From: Acetomicrobium sp. S15 = DSM 107314 | GTDB taxonomy: Bacteria > Synergistota > Synergistia > Synergistales > Thermosynergistaceae | DNA: 64,000 nucleotides | Direction of reading: 5' to 3' | Assembly (NCBI RefSeq): GCF_016125955.1 | Contig: NZ_JADEVE010000273.1 | Location: forward strand, 62,001-126,000 | Part shown: positions 16,583-25,964 of the stretch, in pieces | Layout of the letters: each line of letters starts with the position of its first letter | Numbering within the stretch: position 1 is the first letter of the stretch | Notes under the pieces: model-generated | The model's input: the letters and a program-made list of their open reading frames with translations, nothing else | Databases searched by the model: none | Told to the model about the DNA's origin: nothing | Position numbers and translations under genes: made by a program

Positions 16583-17856
16583 TATGGGTTATGATAGCTT
16601 CTTTTTTATTATTTGTTGCTCTTGGCGTCCCAATAGCTTTTTCAATAGGAGCATCTTCGCTTATATATATTCTTGCCGAAGACATCCCACTTTCTATGAT
16701 GGCACAAAGGTTTTTTTCTAACACTCAATCTTTTGCTTTTCTTGCTATTCCATATTTTATGTTAATGGGCTCATTTATGGTCAATGCTGGGATTGCACAA
16801 CGATTGATAAAATTTGCGGACTCTTTGGTGCGCCACTTCCCGGGTGGCTTAGGGTGTGTGTCGGTTGTGACTAACATGGTTATGGCTGGCGTTTCGGGCT
16901 CTTCCGTGGCTGATTGTGCTGCCGTTGGCAGTGTATTGATCCCCGAAATGAAGAGGAATGGATATGATGGCAAATTTGCAGCCGCGCTTAATTCTTGTAC
17001 TTCTGTAGTTGGTATTATCATACCGCCTAGCAGCACGATGATTATCATTTCTTGGTTAACTAATCTCTCAATAGCAAAAATGTTTATGGCAGGTGCAGTG
17101 CCCGGTATATTGATCAGTATCTCGTATTTTTTAGTAACAATTTTTATTGCTAAGCGGAGAGGTTATCCTCGGCAGCCTCGCGCTACCGTGAAAGAAATAT
17201 GGGATGGCATTAAAAGTGCTTCTCTGACTTTGATTTTGCCTATATTTTTAGTTGGAGTTATAGTGCTGGGAATTGCTACCGTTACCGAGGCGGCCGCAGC
17301 TTCAGCTGTGTATGCGCTCATTTTGGGTTTATTTGTATATCGCACTTTGGATTTCAAGTTGATAGCTAAATCGCTTAAAGAAGCTGTTATTGGGACTACA
17401 ACTGTAATGCTCGTCGTGTGTACGTCTTCAGTCTTTACATGGGTGCTCATCAGAGAGGGCATCCCCGTTATGATAGCCAATACCTTGCTGTCGTTGGGCT
17501 TGCCCGATTGGGCATTAAAAGTTGTGATGGTATTAATACTGTTTGCAGCGGGAACGGTAATGGATAATGTGCCAAACCTTTTTATTTTCATCCCGATTTT
17601 TTTCCCAATAGCAAGTCAGCTTGGGTTTGACCCCATACATTTTTCGATAGTCATTTTGATTTCGCTGGCTTTGGGCTTGTTCACTCCTCCTGTGGGCACA
17701 ACATTATTCTTATCTTGTCAGCTCGCAGATGTGAAAATTGAAGAAGCTGCAAAAGACTTGGCCCCGTACTTCATTGCGGCTGCGACTATCGTGTTTTTGG
17801 TGACCTTTGTGCCTTCTTTAACGTTATGGTTACCTAACGTTATTTTAGGTAAATGA
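16579..17856 (+). CDS. TRAP transporter large permease, DctM family
   Basis: 425 residues, about twelve helices. DctM marks are FLAIPYFMLMGSFMVNAGIA, MAGVSGSSVADCAAVGSVL, VVGIIIPPSSTMIIISW and LGLFTPPVGTTLFLSCQLA. It is the transport channel of the first DctPQM system, using a sodium or proton gradient. ATGA overlap with dctQ; RBS GGAGG is within dctQ. The next gene, a threonine-synthase-like protein, begins 13 bp later, so transporter and enzymes form one operon. Confidence 0.94.
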   Translation: MIWVMIASFLLFVALGVPIAFSIGASSLIYILAEDIPLSMMAQRFFSNTQSFAFLAIPYFMLMGSFMVNAGIAQRLIKFADSLVRHFPGGLGCVSVVTNMVMAGVSGSSVADCAAVGSVLIPEMKRNGYDGKFAAALNSCTSVVGIIIPPSSTMIIISWLTNLSIAKMFMAGAVPGILISISYFLVTIFIAKRRGYPRQPRATVKEIWDGIKSASLTLILPIFLVGVIVLGIATVTEAAAASAVYALILGLFVYRTLDFKLIAKSLKEAVIGTTTVMLVVCTSSVFTWVLIREGIPVMIANTLLSLGLPDWALKVVMVLILFAAGTVMDNVPNLFIFIPIFFPIASQLGFDPIHFSIVILISLALGLFTPPVGTTLFLSCQLADVKIEEAAKDLAPYFIAAATIVFLVTFVPSLTLWLPNVILGK

Positions 17857-17869
17857 GGAAGTGAGCCAA

Positions 17870-19084
17870 ATGTATGCGCTGGGCTTATGTTGTGTGCGCT
17901 GCAATAAAAAATATCCCCTGAAAGTTATCTACAAGTGTGTGGATTGTGGTGGAATATTGGAGGTTGTTTATGATTACGAACAAATTAGGCCTATAGAAAT
18001 GCGAGACAAAGCGAGGCAGAGATCGAAAAACTTTAACCTACTGCCCTTAGAAGAGGATGCGTCTATTGTTATGGGTGAGGGCTGGACGCCGATAGTGGAG
18101 GCTAATCGCTTGGCGAGTCAGTTGGGATTGTCTAAAGTAATTTTCAAGTGCGAGTTTTCAAATCCTACCGGCTCGTTCAAAGACAGACCGATATCAATTG
18201 GGGTCTCCAAAGCCCTTGAGTTTGGTTACAGTCGCGTTGTAATAGCGTCGAGTGGGAACGCAGCCACTGCTGCCGCCGCATATGCTGCCCGCGCCGGTTT
18301 GAAATCCATTGTTTTAGTGCCAGAGTCTACGCCAGCAGAGAAGGTAAAACAGGCTGCCTTTTATGGAGCACGCGTCATTCGCGTTCGTGGACCATACAGC
18401 AACTGTTTTAATCTCGCTGAAGAGGCTGCAGAACAGCTGAATCTGTTTAATTTGACTACCACCTTCATCAACCCATATACAGTGGAAGGGAATAAGACCA
18501 TTGCCTTTGAATTGGTAGACCAGTTAAATGGCTTGGTGCCGGATTATGTATTTGTGCCCATCGGGTCAGGCCCGATGATGGTAGGCATATACAGAGGCTA
18601 TGTCGACTATGCTGCCTTAGGCTTGGTCGAGTCGCCTCCTCGAATGGTAGGCGTGCAAGCAGAAGGGTGTGACCCTATAGCTCGGGCATTTGCTGAAGGT
18701 GCTATTGAAGTTGAACCGCTGGCTAATCCCAAAACCATCGCTGGGGGCATATGCGATGGGCTGTGGGGATATGCAGATGATGGCACCCATACCCTGAATT
18801 ATATTAGACGTTCTGAAGGATATGCCTTAGCGGTTAGCGATGAGGAGATAAAGGCTGCGCAGATTTGTTTGGCTCAAAAGGAGGGCTTGTTTGTCGAGCC
18901 GAGCGGTGCGGCAGGGGTAGCTGGTCTCGTTAAGAGCGCTAGTGACGGCATGATTGGGGCCGATTCTTGCGTGGTCGTCATTTTAAGCGGTCATGGACTG
19001 AAAGACATGCGGGTACTTGGCGAGTTCGACATCCCGGTGATAGATAGTGATGTGTGGGAATTGATTAAAATAGTGGAGGATTGA
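17870..19084 (+). CDS. Threonine-synthase-like PLP enzyme (fold type II) with zinc-ribbon N-terminus
   Basis: 404 residues. An N-terminal ribbon carries Cys8-Cys11 and Cys23-Cys26. The PLP domain follows: EGWTPIVEANRLA, the lysine motif NPTGSFKDRPISIG, ASSGNAATAAAAYAARAG, VPIGSGPMMVG and SGHGLKDMRV. Real threonine synthase makes threonine from phosphohomoserine; here there is no biosynthetic neighbour, and the gene sits between a TRAP transporter and a threonine-dehydratase-like gene. A lyase, aldolase-like or racemase role on an imported amino acid is therefore possible. I prefer ATG 17870 (GAGG about 11 nt upstream) to a GTG at 17861. Confidence 0.8.
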   Translation: MYALGLCCVRCNKKYPLKVIYKCVDCGGILEVVYDYEQIRPIEMRDKARQRSKNFNLLPLEEDASIVMGEGWTPIVEANRLASQLGLSKVIFKCEFSNPTGSFKDRPISIGVSKALEFGYSRVVIASSGNAATAAAAYAARAGLKSIVLVPESTPAEKVKQAAFYGARVIRVRGPYSNCFNLAEEAAEQLNLFNLTTTFINPYTVEGNKTIAFELVDQLNGLVPDYVFVPIGSGPMMVGIYRGYVDYAALGLVESPPRMVGVQAEGCDPIARAFAEGAIEVEPLANPKTIAGGICDGLWGYADDGTHTLNYIRRSEGYALAVSDEEIKAAQICLAQKEGLFVEPSGAAGVAGLVKSASDGMIGADSCVVVILSGHGLKDMRVLGEFDIPVIDSDVWELIKIVED

Positions 19085-19090
19085 CATACG

Positions 19091-20077
19091 ATGCCTTTAT
19101 TGCGTGGCCAGCGGCTTGAGCCGTTGACGATGAAAGACGTTGATATCGCAATGACGCGCATTCAACAGGCGATAACACCTTCCCCCATGCTCTCCATAGA
19201 ACCTTTAAACCTCTATTTGAAACATGTCATATATACAAAGGCGGAATCATTGCAACCTTCGGGTTCCTTCAAGCTTCGCGGCGCATACAATAAGATCGCC
19301 TCAATACAAAAGCAGCAGGAGAAGGCAAGCGTCATCACCGCTTCATCTGGCAATCACGCATTAAGTGTATCTTTATCTGCGAGATGGTTAGGACAACATG
19401 CGATAGTGGTAGTGCCAGAAAGTGCCCCGATGATAAAAAAAGATATGTGTAGAGCCCTTGGGGCTGAGGTGATCGAGCACGGCCTAACTTATGATGACGC
19501 ATATCTGTTAGCGCAGAGTTTGGCGGAAAAAGGTGATGCTAATTACGTTCATCCAGTTGCAGATACCGATGTAGTGGCGGGCCAAGGCACAATTGCCTTA
19601 GAGATCATCGAACAGTTGCCCGATGTTGAGCAAGTGGTGATCCCTATTGGCGGCGGAGGTTTGGCATCTGGCATTTCCTTTGTTATGAAAACGATAAAAC
19701 CGAACGTTAAGATAGTTGGAGTGCAACCCGAAGGATCATCTGCATTTTATGAAAGCTTCAAGAAGGGCAGGCTTGTAGAACTTAGGGAGGCGAACACGAT
19801 CGCCGATGGGTTGAGCTGTAAAAAGATAGAACCATACCTGCTTGATATGATCAGTCGTTGGGTGGACGACGTTGTGTTGGTCGGCGAGGCTGCAATTAAG
19901 CGTGCTATTAGAATAGGACTACTGTATGGTAAGCTTTTATTGGAAGGAGCCGGAGCAACCTCATTGGCAGCGGTCTCGGAGGATTTGCTTGACCTAAAGA
20001 TGAAAACGGTCATCATCGCAAGTGGTTCCAATATTGATAAGCAATTATTTACCGATGTTATAAATGAGAGATTATAG
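19091..20077 (+). CDS. Threonine/serine dehydratase-like PLP enzyme (possibly hydroxyaspartate dehydratase)
   Basis: 328 residues, fold type II PLP enzyme of catabolic threonine dehydratase/serine racemase size, without a C-terminal ACT domain. Marks are the PLP lysine in PSGSFKLRGAYNKI, ASSGNHALSVSL, VPESAPMIKKD, GQGTIALEI, the glycine loop IPIGGGGLASG and IIASGSNID. These enzymes remove water and ammonia from beta-hydroxy amino acids to give 2-oxo acids. It starts 6 bp after the previous gene with GGAGG upstream and precedes a D-threonine-aldolase-like gene. Relatives include erythro-beta-hydroxyaspartate dehydratase and EutB; which applies here is open. Confidence 0.83.
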   Translation: MPLLRGQRLEPLTMKDVDIAMTRIQQAITPSPMLSIEPLNLYLKHVIYTKAESLQPSGSFKLRGAYNKIASIQKQQEKASVITASSGNHALSVSLSARWLGQHAIVVVPESAPMIKKDMCRALGAEVIEHGLTYDDAYLLAQSLAEKGDANYVHPVADTDVVAGQGTIALEIIEQLPDVEQVVIPIGGGGLASGISFVMKTIKPNVKIVGVQPEGSSAFYESFKKGRLVELREANTIADGLSCKKIEPYLLDMISRWVDDVVLVGEAAIKRAIRIGLLYGKLLLEGAGATSLAAVSEDLLDLKMKTVIIASGSNIDKQLFTDVINERL

Positions 20078-20100
20078 CACTACGGAAGGAGAGATTGCGT

Positions 20101-21195
20101 GTGAAAACAAAATATGAGCTTCCAAGCCCAGCTGTTATTGCGTATCTTGATATTGTAGAGAGAAATATAAATAAGATTGCTACTTTAGCACTAAATGCTA
20201 AAAAGAAACTGCGACCACATATTAAACCTCATAAAAGTGTATATTTTGCTAAAAAGCAATTAGAAAGTGGAGCATGTGGAATTACTGTTGCCAAGCTTTC
20301 AGAAGCAGAGGTTATGGCCGAGCACGGGATTGATGATATTTTTATTGCTTACTCTATTGTAGGCGAGGAGAAGCTGGGTCGGCTTCGCAAGCTGCGTGAT
20401 CGCGCAAGAATAGCCACTACTGTGGACAGTATTGAAGTGGCTAACGGTCTTTCTACTGTAGGTACAGCCACAAATCCATTGTCGGTATTGATCGAGATCG
20501 ATTGTGGAACACACCGCGGCGGTCGCCAACCTGGCGAGGACGCCCTGAACTTTGCAAAACAAATCAAAGAGATACCATCCCTTTGTCTTGAGGGCATATT
20601 TACATACGGTGGAATGGTATATGGAAGCTCCAACCTCGAGGAGTTAAAAGCAAAAGCGGCTTTGGAAGCCCGTATTTTAAGGGAAACGGCAAGTTTATTA
20701 GCGCAGAACGGGATACCTGTCAACGAAGTCAGCGGCGGTTCAACCCCAGCAGTTTTTGTCTTGGATAAACTCGAGGGGGTAACTGAAATACGGCCCGGCA
20801 ATTACATTTTCTTCGACGTTTCTGGCCTTTCAATGGGCATAGCAGAGGTAAGCGACTGTGCTTTGCGCGTGTTGGCCACAGTTGTCAGTGTGCCTCTGCC
20901 TGGCTATGCGACTATAGATGCTGGCTCTAAGACTTTAACGTCAGATTTAGCTACTGGTCGAGAGGGCTATGGTTACATAGTGGGTATGCCTGATGTATGC
21001 TTGGTCAAGCTAAATGAAGAGCATGGCTACTTGCGTTATGACCCTGCCCTTAGGGAGTTTCATGTGGGTGATCGGGTGGAGATCATTCCTAATCATGCCT
21101 GTGTGATTCCAAACCTGAGCGGCACATTATATGGAATACGCGGAGAAGAGATAATTAACCCTATTTTGGTTGAAGCAAGAGGGATGAATTATTGA
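20101..21195 (+). CDS. D-threonine aldolase/D-serine dehydratase-like (alanine racemase N-terminal fold) protein
   Basis: 364 residues, fold type III PLP enzyme. The PLP-lysine region is KLRPHIKPHKSVYFAKKQ, followed by ITVAKLSEAEVMAEHGIDDI and IEIDCGTHRGGRQPGE; the C-terminal IIPNHACVIPNLSG holds the His/Cys metal site of the DSD1/D-TA family. Members cleave D-3-hydroxy amino acids to glycine plus aldehyde, or dehydrate D-serine; BhcC, beta-hydroxyaspartate aldolase, is a relative. GTG 20101 is chosen because GGAG lies 9 nt upstream; TTG 20095 is too close. It is 23 bp after the dehydratase gene and 22 bp before an M20 hydrolase. Confidence 0.85.
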   Translation: MKTKYELPSPAVIAYLDIVERNINKIATLALNAKKKLRPHIKPHKSVYFAKKQLESGACGITVAKLSEAEVMAEHGIDDIFIAYSIVGEEKLGRLRKLRDRARIATTVDSIEVANGLSTVGTATNPLSVLIEIDCGTHRGGRQPGEDALNFAKQIKEIPSLCLEGIFTYGGMVYGSSNLEELKAKAALEARILRETASLLAQNGIPVNEVSGGSTPAVFVLDKLEGVTEIRPGNYIFFDVSGLSMGIAEVSDCALRVLATVVSVPLPGYATIDAGSKTLTSDLATGREGYGYIVGMPDVCLVKLNEEHGYLRYDPALREFHVGDRVEIIPNHACVIPNLSGTLYGIRGEEIINPILVEARGMNY

Positions 21196-21217
21196 TTTGG
21201 CGATTGGAGGTGAAGGA

Positions 21218-22381
21218 ATGCGAGATATCGATTTCTGCGAAAAAGCGATCAAATTGGCTCAGGATATTGTCAAAATTCCAAGCGAAGCCCCGCCTGGAGA
21301 AGAAAAAGCAGTAGCAGAAAAGCTTGCAGAGGTGCTATCTGAGGGTGGGTTAGAGACCAAATTGGTTGAGGCTGCTCCGGGACGCCCCAATGTACTTGCT
21401 ACCTTGAGGGGGGTGGATAAAGGACCAACGTTGCTGTATCAGGGCCACATTGACGTTGTCCCAGTCGGGGATGCATCCCTTTGGAGCGTTCCTCCTTACG
21501 GAGGCATTATCCGCGACGGCAAACTTTATGGCCGGGGTGCGTCGGACATGAAAGGTGGAGTGGCTGCTATGGCAGCTGCTGCTATGGCATTAAAACGGCA
21601 AAATGTGCCCCTTAAGGGTAATTTGGTTTTGGCGTTTGTCGTCGATGAGGAAGTGTCAAACCTTGGCATTAAAAAACTCATCGAGGACGGATTAGCAGCT
21701 GACTGGGCGGTAGTTGGCGAGCCTACAAATTTGGATATTGCCTTAGGGCATCGTGGCGTTATTGCATTTAAGGTAAGGACGTATGGACGGGCAGCACATG
21801 CCGCTCAAGCACAAGCTGGAGTTAATGCGATAGACAAAGCCTTCTCTTTCAGATCTGAAATAGAAAAGCTGAGAGAAGCGATTTCCAATAGAAGTAACTC
21901 ATTATTGGGCAATCCGAGCTTAAATCTCACAACGATTAAAGGCGGGACGAAGGTCAACATTATTCCTGACTTTTGTGAGATGACGCTGGATAGGCGCCTT
22001 GTTCCTGGGGAAACGAGAGAAGCTGTTGAATCCGAGATCCGAGCATTGATAAATGAACTTGCCACTCGAGATCCAGAGTTTAGGGCAGACTTCACTGTTA
22101 CAACCTGCGTAGCGCCTGGAGAAATTGCTAAAGACCACCCGCTAGTTCAAGCCCTTAACAAAGCAGTACTTCAAGTTACGGGAGAAATGCCTAAATTTAA
22201 GGGTTTTGAGGCTACATGTGAGGCCTCAATAATTATGGAGGCCATGAAAACTCCTACGGTCATTTTTGGGCCGGGTCGCATCGCACAAGCTCATTGCGCT
22301 GACGAGTATATTGAGGTAGAGCAAATTGCCAAAGCAACATCCAGTTACATCGAACTGGCTAAAAACTTCCTCACCAAATAA
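21218..22381 (+). CDS. M20-family metallohydrolase (ArgE/DapE/ACY1-like deacylase or dipeptidase)
   Basis: 387 residues. Zinc ligands and catalytic residues are visible in YQGHIDVVPVGD, RGASDMKGGVAAMA, VVDEEVSNLG and VVGEPTN; LALGHRGVIAFKVRTYGRAAH marks the dimerisation domain. Such enzymes remove N-acyl groups from amino acids or split dipeptides. ATG 21218 follows GGAGG at 7 nt; an upstream TTG at 21197 lacks support. It is the last gene of the TRAP/PLP operon and may release the free hydroxy amino acid from an imported conjugate. The exact substrate is unknown. Confidence 0.88.
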   Translation: MRDIDFCEKAIKLAQDIVKIPSEAPPGEEKAVAEKLAEVLSEGGLETKLVEAAPGRPNVLATLRGVDKGPTLLYQGHIDVVPVGDASLWSVPPYGGIIRDGKLYGRGASDMKGGVAAMAAAAMALKRQNVPLKGNLVLAFVVDEEVSNLGIKKLIEDGLAADWAVVGEPTNLDIALGHRGVIAFKVRTYGRAAHAAQAQAGVNAIDKAFSFRSEIEKLREAISNRSNSLLGNPSLNLTTIKGGTKVNIIPDFCEMTLDRRLVPGETREAVESEIRALINELATRDPEFRADFTVTTCVAPGEIAKDHPLVQALNKAVLQVTGEMPKFKGFEATCEASIIMEAMKTPTVIFGPGRIAQAHCADEYIEVEQIAKATSSYIELAKNFLTK

Positions 22382-22428
22382 CATGTGCGCAAGACAAGCC
22401 ATGGCTTGAGGCTGAATGATGGCTGAGA

Positions 22429-22457
22429 TTGTGAGAGGTAAAATAAAAACGTATTGT
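22429..22457 (+). promoter_or_regulatory. Candidate promoter of the dipeptide ABC operon
   Basis: TTGTGA (22429-22434), 17-nt spacer, TATTGT (22452-22457) in the 137-bp gap before the binding-protein gene. Upstream, the 14-base palindrome CAAGCCATGGCTTG (22395-22408) may belong to a weak terminator or operator. Confidence 0.4.
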
Positions 22458-22518
22458 TCATGGTTAGTTACGACAACCAAGGGATACGAATAAAAAAAGA
22501 CAGAAGGAGGCGAGTAAT

Positions 22519-24087
22519 TTGAAGTTTCCGAGATTGCCGGAGAGGGTTTTAGCGTTCGGGGTTTGCCTGTTCCTTTTAGCGGCTGCAGGTTGTGCCACAG
22601 CCCAAGAAGCGGTTAAGGGTGGGGTGTTTCGATATGCGGCGATCGATGAAGCGCCGACGCTCGACCAACATGTTGTTACATCAGATCTGGCTACTACAAT
22701 CGCCCAACACATCTTTGAGGGGCTGTATACGTTTGATGCCAATTACACACCTGTTCCTATGTTGGCTGAAAGCACCGACGTTCAGGAAGATGGGAAGCTG
22801 GTTGTCATAAAGCTGAGAGAGGGTGTGAAGTTTCACAACGGTAAGGAACTCGATGCAGAAGATGTGATAGCTTCTCTCAACCGCTGGGGCAAGTTCGGCA
22901 CGCGGGGTCCGGTGCTTTTTGAGCACATTGCTAAACTGGAAGCTGATTCTAAGTACGTTGTAAAGATCTACTTCAAGGAGCCATTTGCCCCGTGGCAAAA
23001 TTTACTTGCTTTCATAAACGGAGGCCCCGTGATTTATCCCAAAGATGTAGTTGAGAAAGCGGAGGCTAAGCCTATCCCGGAGACGGAATATATAGGCACC
23101 GGCCCTTACAGGTTTGTTGAGAGAAACCCCGGCAGGTATATATTACTTGCTCGTTTTGACGATTACAAAGGCCTTGCGGGACCAGCAAATGGTTATGCGG
23201 GAGAGAGGAAAGCTTATTTCGACGAGATCCGGTTCATTCCGGTTCCAGATGTTGGTACAAGAGTGAACGGTGTCAAGGCTGGCGATTACGATTACGCGGA
23301 ACAGATTCCAGGAGATCTCTTCGAATCGTTGAAGTCAGACCCCTCGGTAAAGACAATCGTAAACCAGGGAAGCATCCAGGGGTTTATCTTCTTTAATTCA
23401 AAAGACGGCATAATGAAGGATAACTACAAGCTCAGACAAGCGATCTTGGTGGCTACGAAGATGGACATGGTGCTTCGCGCAGCGATCGGTCCAGAGGAAC
23501 TCTGGGATGCGAACGGTTCGTTTATGCCTGAGGTGACGCCTTGGTATAGCAAGGCGGGGTTGGAAAAATATAACCGCGGAGACGTGGAACTGGCTAAAAA
23601 GTTAGCCAAAGAAGCTGGCTACAACGGGGAAAAGATTACTTTCATGGTCTCGAGCTCATACAGGATGCACTATGATAGCTGTATGGTTATTGCAAAGCAG
23701 CTTAGCGAAGCAGGCTTCAATATCGACCTTCAAATTTACGACTGGGCCACACTCGTTTCAAAACGATCAGATCCAAAGCAATGGGACATGTTTTTTACCC
23801 ACCACGGATTTGTCCCAGATCCCATACTGTTTACGTTCATGAGCGACACATACCCTGGATGGTGGGCTACCGATAGGAAGGCGTCCCTAAAGAAGCCGTT
23901 TATTGAGACAATGGATCAATCCAAGCGCATAGAAATTTGGAGCAAGATCCAGGAACTAATCTATGAAGAGGTACCGGTGGCTAAGACCGGAGATATCTAC
24001 ATGTACGATATTTATTCCCCCAAAGTACAAGGCCTTAGCGAAATGTCGCTAATATGGCCGAAGCTCTGGGGGCTGTCGTTTAAGTAA
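22519..24087 (+). CDS. Peptide ABC transporter solute-binding protein (SBP family 5)
   Basis: 522 residues. N-terminal hydrophobic segment ends LLAAAGCATAQE, which could be a lipobox or an ordinary signal cleavage site. Family 5 marks are DEAPTLDQHVVTSDLATTIA, IFEGLYTFDANYTPVPMLAE, VIKLREGVKFHNGKELDAED and GTGPYRFVERNPG. It starts at TTG 22519 with AAGGAGG 8 nt upstream. First gene of an operon with both permeases and both ATPases downstream, separated from them by a hairpin. The associated enzymes suggest an N-substituted amino acid or unusual dipeptide as ligand. Confidence 0.92.
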   Translation: MKFPRLPERVLAFGVCLFLLAAAGCATAQEAVKGGVFRYAAIDEAPTLDQHVVTSDLATTIAQHIFEGLYTFDANYTPVPMLAESTDVQEDGKLVVIKLREGVKFHNGKELDAEDVIASLNRWGKFGTRGPVLFEHIAKLEADSKYVVKIYFKEPFAPWQNLLAFINGGPVIYPKDVVEKAEAKPIPETEYIGTGPYRFVERNPGRYILLARFDDYKGLAGPANGYAGERKAYFDEIRFIPVPDVGTRVNGVKAGDYDYAEQIPGDLFESLKSDPSVKTIVNQGSIQGFIFFNSKDGIMKDNYKLRQAILVATKMDMVLRAAIGPEELWDANGSFMPEVTPWYSKAGLEKYNRGDVELAKKLAKEAGYNGEKITFMVSSSYRMHYDSCMVIAKQLSEAGFNIDLQIYDWATLVSKRSDPKQWDMFFTHHGFVPDPILFTFMSDTYPGWWATDRKASLKKPFIETMDQSKRIEIWSKIQELIYEEVPVAKTGDIYMYDIYSPKVQGLSEMSLIWPKLWGLSFK

Positions 24088-24098
24088 AAGGCCATAGA

Positions 24099-24129
24099 AG
24101 CGGGCCTCTCCTGTGTCATGGGGCCCGCT
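24099..24129 (+). terminator. Intercistronic hairpin between binding-protein and permease genes
   Basis: AGCGGGCC (24099-24106) pairs with GGCCCGCT (24122-24129), loop 15 nt with possible extra pairs. It occupies the same position as the hairpins in the TRAP, TTT and Pst operons of this window. Confidence 0.6.
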
Positions 24130-24155
24130 AATATCTCAAAAAGTGGGGGCGCGTG

Positions 24156-25103
24156 ATGCTTTCTTATGTCATAAGAAGGGTCTTGAGTATGATTCCCTCT
24201 CTTTTTTTGGCCTCAATCATTGTTTTTTCCTTCATTCACTTTATACCGGGAGATCCAGCTGTCGTCATGTTGGGGGATATGGCCACGCCCGAACAAGTGC
24301 AACAACTGAGAGAGGCTTTAGGATTGGACAGACCCGTTTACGTCCAGTATATTAGATGGCTTTCCGGAATCTTGAGGGGGGATTTGGGAAATTCAATCTT
24401 TTTTCACCAGCCGGTTACAAGGGTAATAGCAAGCAGGGCAGAGACCAGCATATTTATTGCCCTGATATCAATGGCTCTCATAGCTCTTATTGGGATTCCA
24501 ATTGGTGTTTTGTCAGCGGTAAAGTATAACAGTTGGATAGACCAAGCTTTATCGAGTTTGTCAATGTTTTTCGCCTCAGTTCCTACTTTTTGGTTGGGGT
24601 TAAATTTAATGTTCATCTTTGCTGTGATGCTCCGCTGGTTTCCAAGCTCCGGCTTCCCGTCCGTGATTGAGTCAGGGAATTGGAGCAATCTCAGATATCT
24701 CATCTTGCCATGTCTTACGCTGGCTGCTCCGAACTCAGCTTTAATAATCAGGCTCACCCGCTCTAGCATGCTCGATGTGATTAGAGAGGATCACGTAAGG
24801 ACTGCTCGCGCAAAAGGTCTTCCAGAGTGGAAAATTATATTGAAGCATGTCTTCCGTAATGCCCTTATATCTATTGTGTCGGCCTTGGGGTTCACATTTG
24901 TTGCGCTTGTATCGGGCACAGTGGTCACCGAAACGGTCTTCTCGCTTCCCGGCATAGGAAGGCTCGTGGTGGAATCCATCCTCCGTCGTGACTATCCCGT
25001 GATTCAGGGGATTATTCTCGTCATCGTACTTTTGTACATGCTCATAAACTTGCTTGTGGATCTTTCCTACGCTTTCCTTGATCCCAGGATCAAATATAGC
25101 TGA
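24156..25103 (+). CDS. Dipeptide/oligopeptide ABC permease, DppB/OppB type
   Basis: 315 residues, six predicted helices. N-terminal MLSYVIRRVLSMIPSLFLAS is typical, FIPGDPAVVMLGD and LGLDRPVYVQYIRWLSGILR follow, and the EAA-like cytoplasmic loop is visible in IREDHVRTARAKGLPEWKII. It forms the translocation pore with DppC. ATG 24156 follows GGGGG; a GTG one codon earlier is possible. It is 11 bp before the next permease gene. Confidence 0.94.
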   Translation: MLSYVIRRVLSMIPSLFLASIIVFSFIHFIPGDPAVVMLGDMATPEQVQQLREALGLDRPVYVQYIRWLSGILRGDLGNSIFFHQPVTRVIASRAETSIFIALISMALIALIGIPIGVLSAVKYNSWIDQALSSLSMFFASVPTFWLGLNLMFIFAVMLRWFPSSGFPSVIESGNWSNLRYLILPCLTLAAPNSALIIRLTRSSMLDVIREDHVRTARAKGLPEWKIILKHVFRNALISIVSALGFTFVALVSGTVVTETVFSLPGIGRLVVESILRRDYPVIQGIILVIVLLYMLINLLVDLSYAFLDPRIKYS

Positions 25104-25114
25104 GGAGGTTTGTC

Positions 25115-25957
25115 ATGACTGGTTTGTTTTCGGTCCTTTACGCGAGAAAGACCGCCTTCGCCGGGATGTTAGTAATCTTAATGATCTTAGTTTTCGCCAT
25201 ATTTGCTCCCCTAATTGCTCCATATGATCCGACCTCAATGAATCCTCTGGAAAAACTTGAGCCTCCGAGCGTTAGCCACCCTTTCGGGACGGATAACTTT
25301 GGCAGAGATACATTTAGTCGCGTTGTATACGGCGCCCGAATGAGCCTTTTGGGTTCAACCGGAGTGGTTGTCTTCGCCACGATCTTTGGGGTGGCCATTG
25401 GGACCCTTTGCGGTTATTTTAAGAGTATCGAACTCATTCTAATGCGTGTAATAGATGTTCTTATGTCGTTTCCACCATTACTTTTGGCGCTTGTGCTCGT
25501 GTCTATAATGGGAAGAGGGCTTGTTAACGTCATTATTGCAGTAGGGGTGACGTATCTCACCAGGACCACGCGGATAATTTATGGCATGACGCTCAAGATC
25601 AAAGAGGAGCCTTACATAGAAGCCAGCTACGCTTCAGGGGCTACAACTTTTAGGATCTTGTTAAGACATGTGGTGCCAAATCTCATGTCGCCACTTATTG
25701 TTCAATCCACATTTACATTCGCCTTTTCGCTTTTGGAAATGGCATCGCTTGACTTCCTGGGCCTTGGTATACCGCCTGCGATCCCAAGCTGGGGAAATAT
25801 GCTCAGCGAAGGCAGCATATATCTCACCAGAGCGCCGTGGCTTTTGCTTTTCCCCGGTTCATTTATAGTGCTTACGGTGTTATCTCTCAACTTAGTGGGT
25901 GACGTATTGAGGGATAGACTTGACCCGCGCTTCAGGGCTGAGATATCGGGGGTTTGA
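25115..25957 (+). CDS. Dipeptide/oligopeptide ABC permease, DppC/OppC type
   Basis: 280 residues. Marks are [40 protein letters not shown] and the loop [20 protein letters not shown], then SWGNMLSEG near the C-terminus. Second pore subunit of the ABC system. AGGAGG lies 6 nt before the ATG. The ATPase genes follow directly, the first starting 7 bp after this stop. Confidence 0.94.
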   Translation: MTGLFSVLYARKTAFAGMLVILMILVFAIFAPLIAPYDPTSMNPLEKLEPPSVSHPFGTDNFGRDTFSRVVYGARMSLLGSTGVVVFATIFGVAIGTLCGYFKSIELILMRVIDVLMSFPPLLLALVLVSIMGRGLVNVIIAVGVTYLTRTTRIIYGMTLKIKEEPYIEASYASGATTFRILLRHVVPNLMSPLIVQSTFTFAFSLLEMASLDFLGLGIPPAIPSWGNMLSEGSIYLTRAPWLLLFPGSFIVLTVLSLNLVGDVLRDRLDPRFRAEISGV

Positions 25958-25964
25958 TATTCAG

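Noticed and set aside
22395-22408. Palindrome CAAGCCATGGCTTG as a strong terminator
   Set aside because: It can form only about five pairs with a tetraloop and has no T-run; it may be chance or a weak operator.
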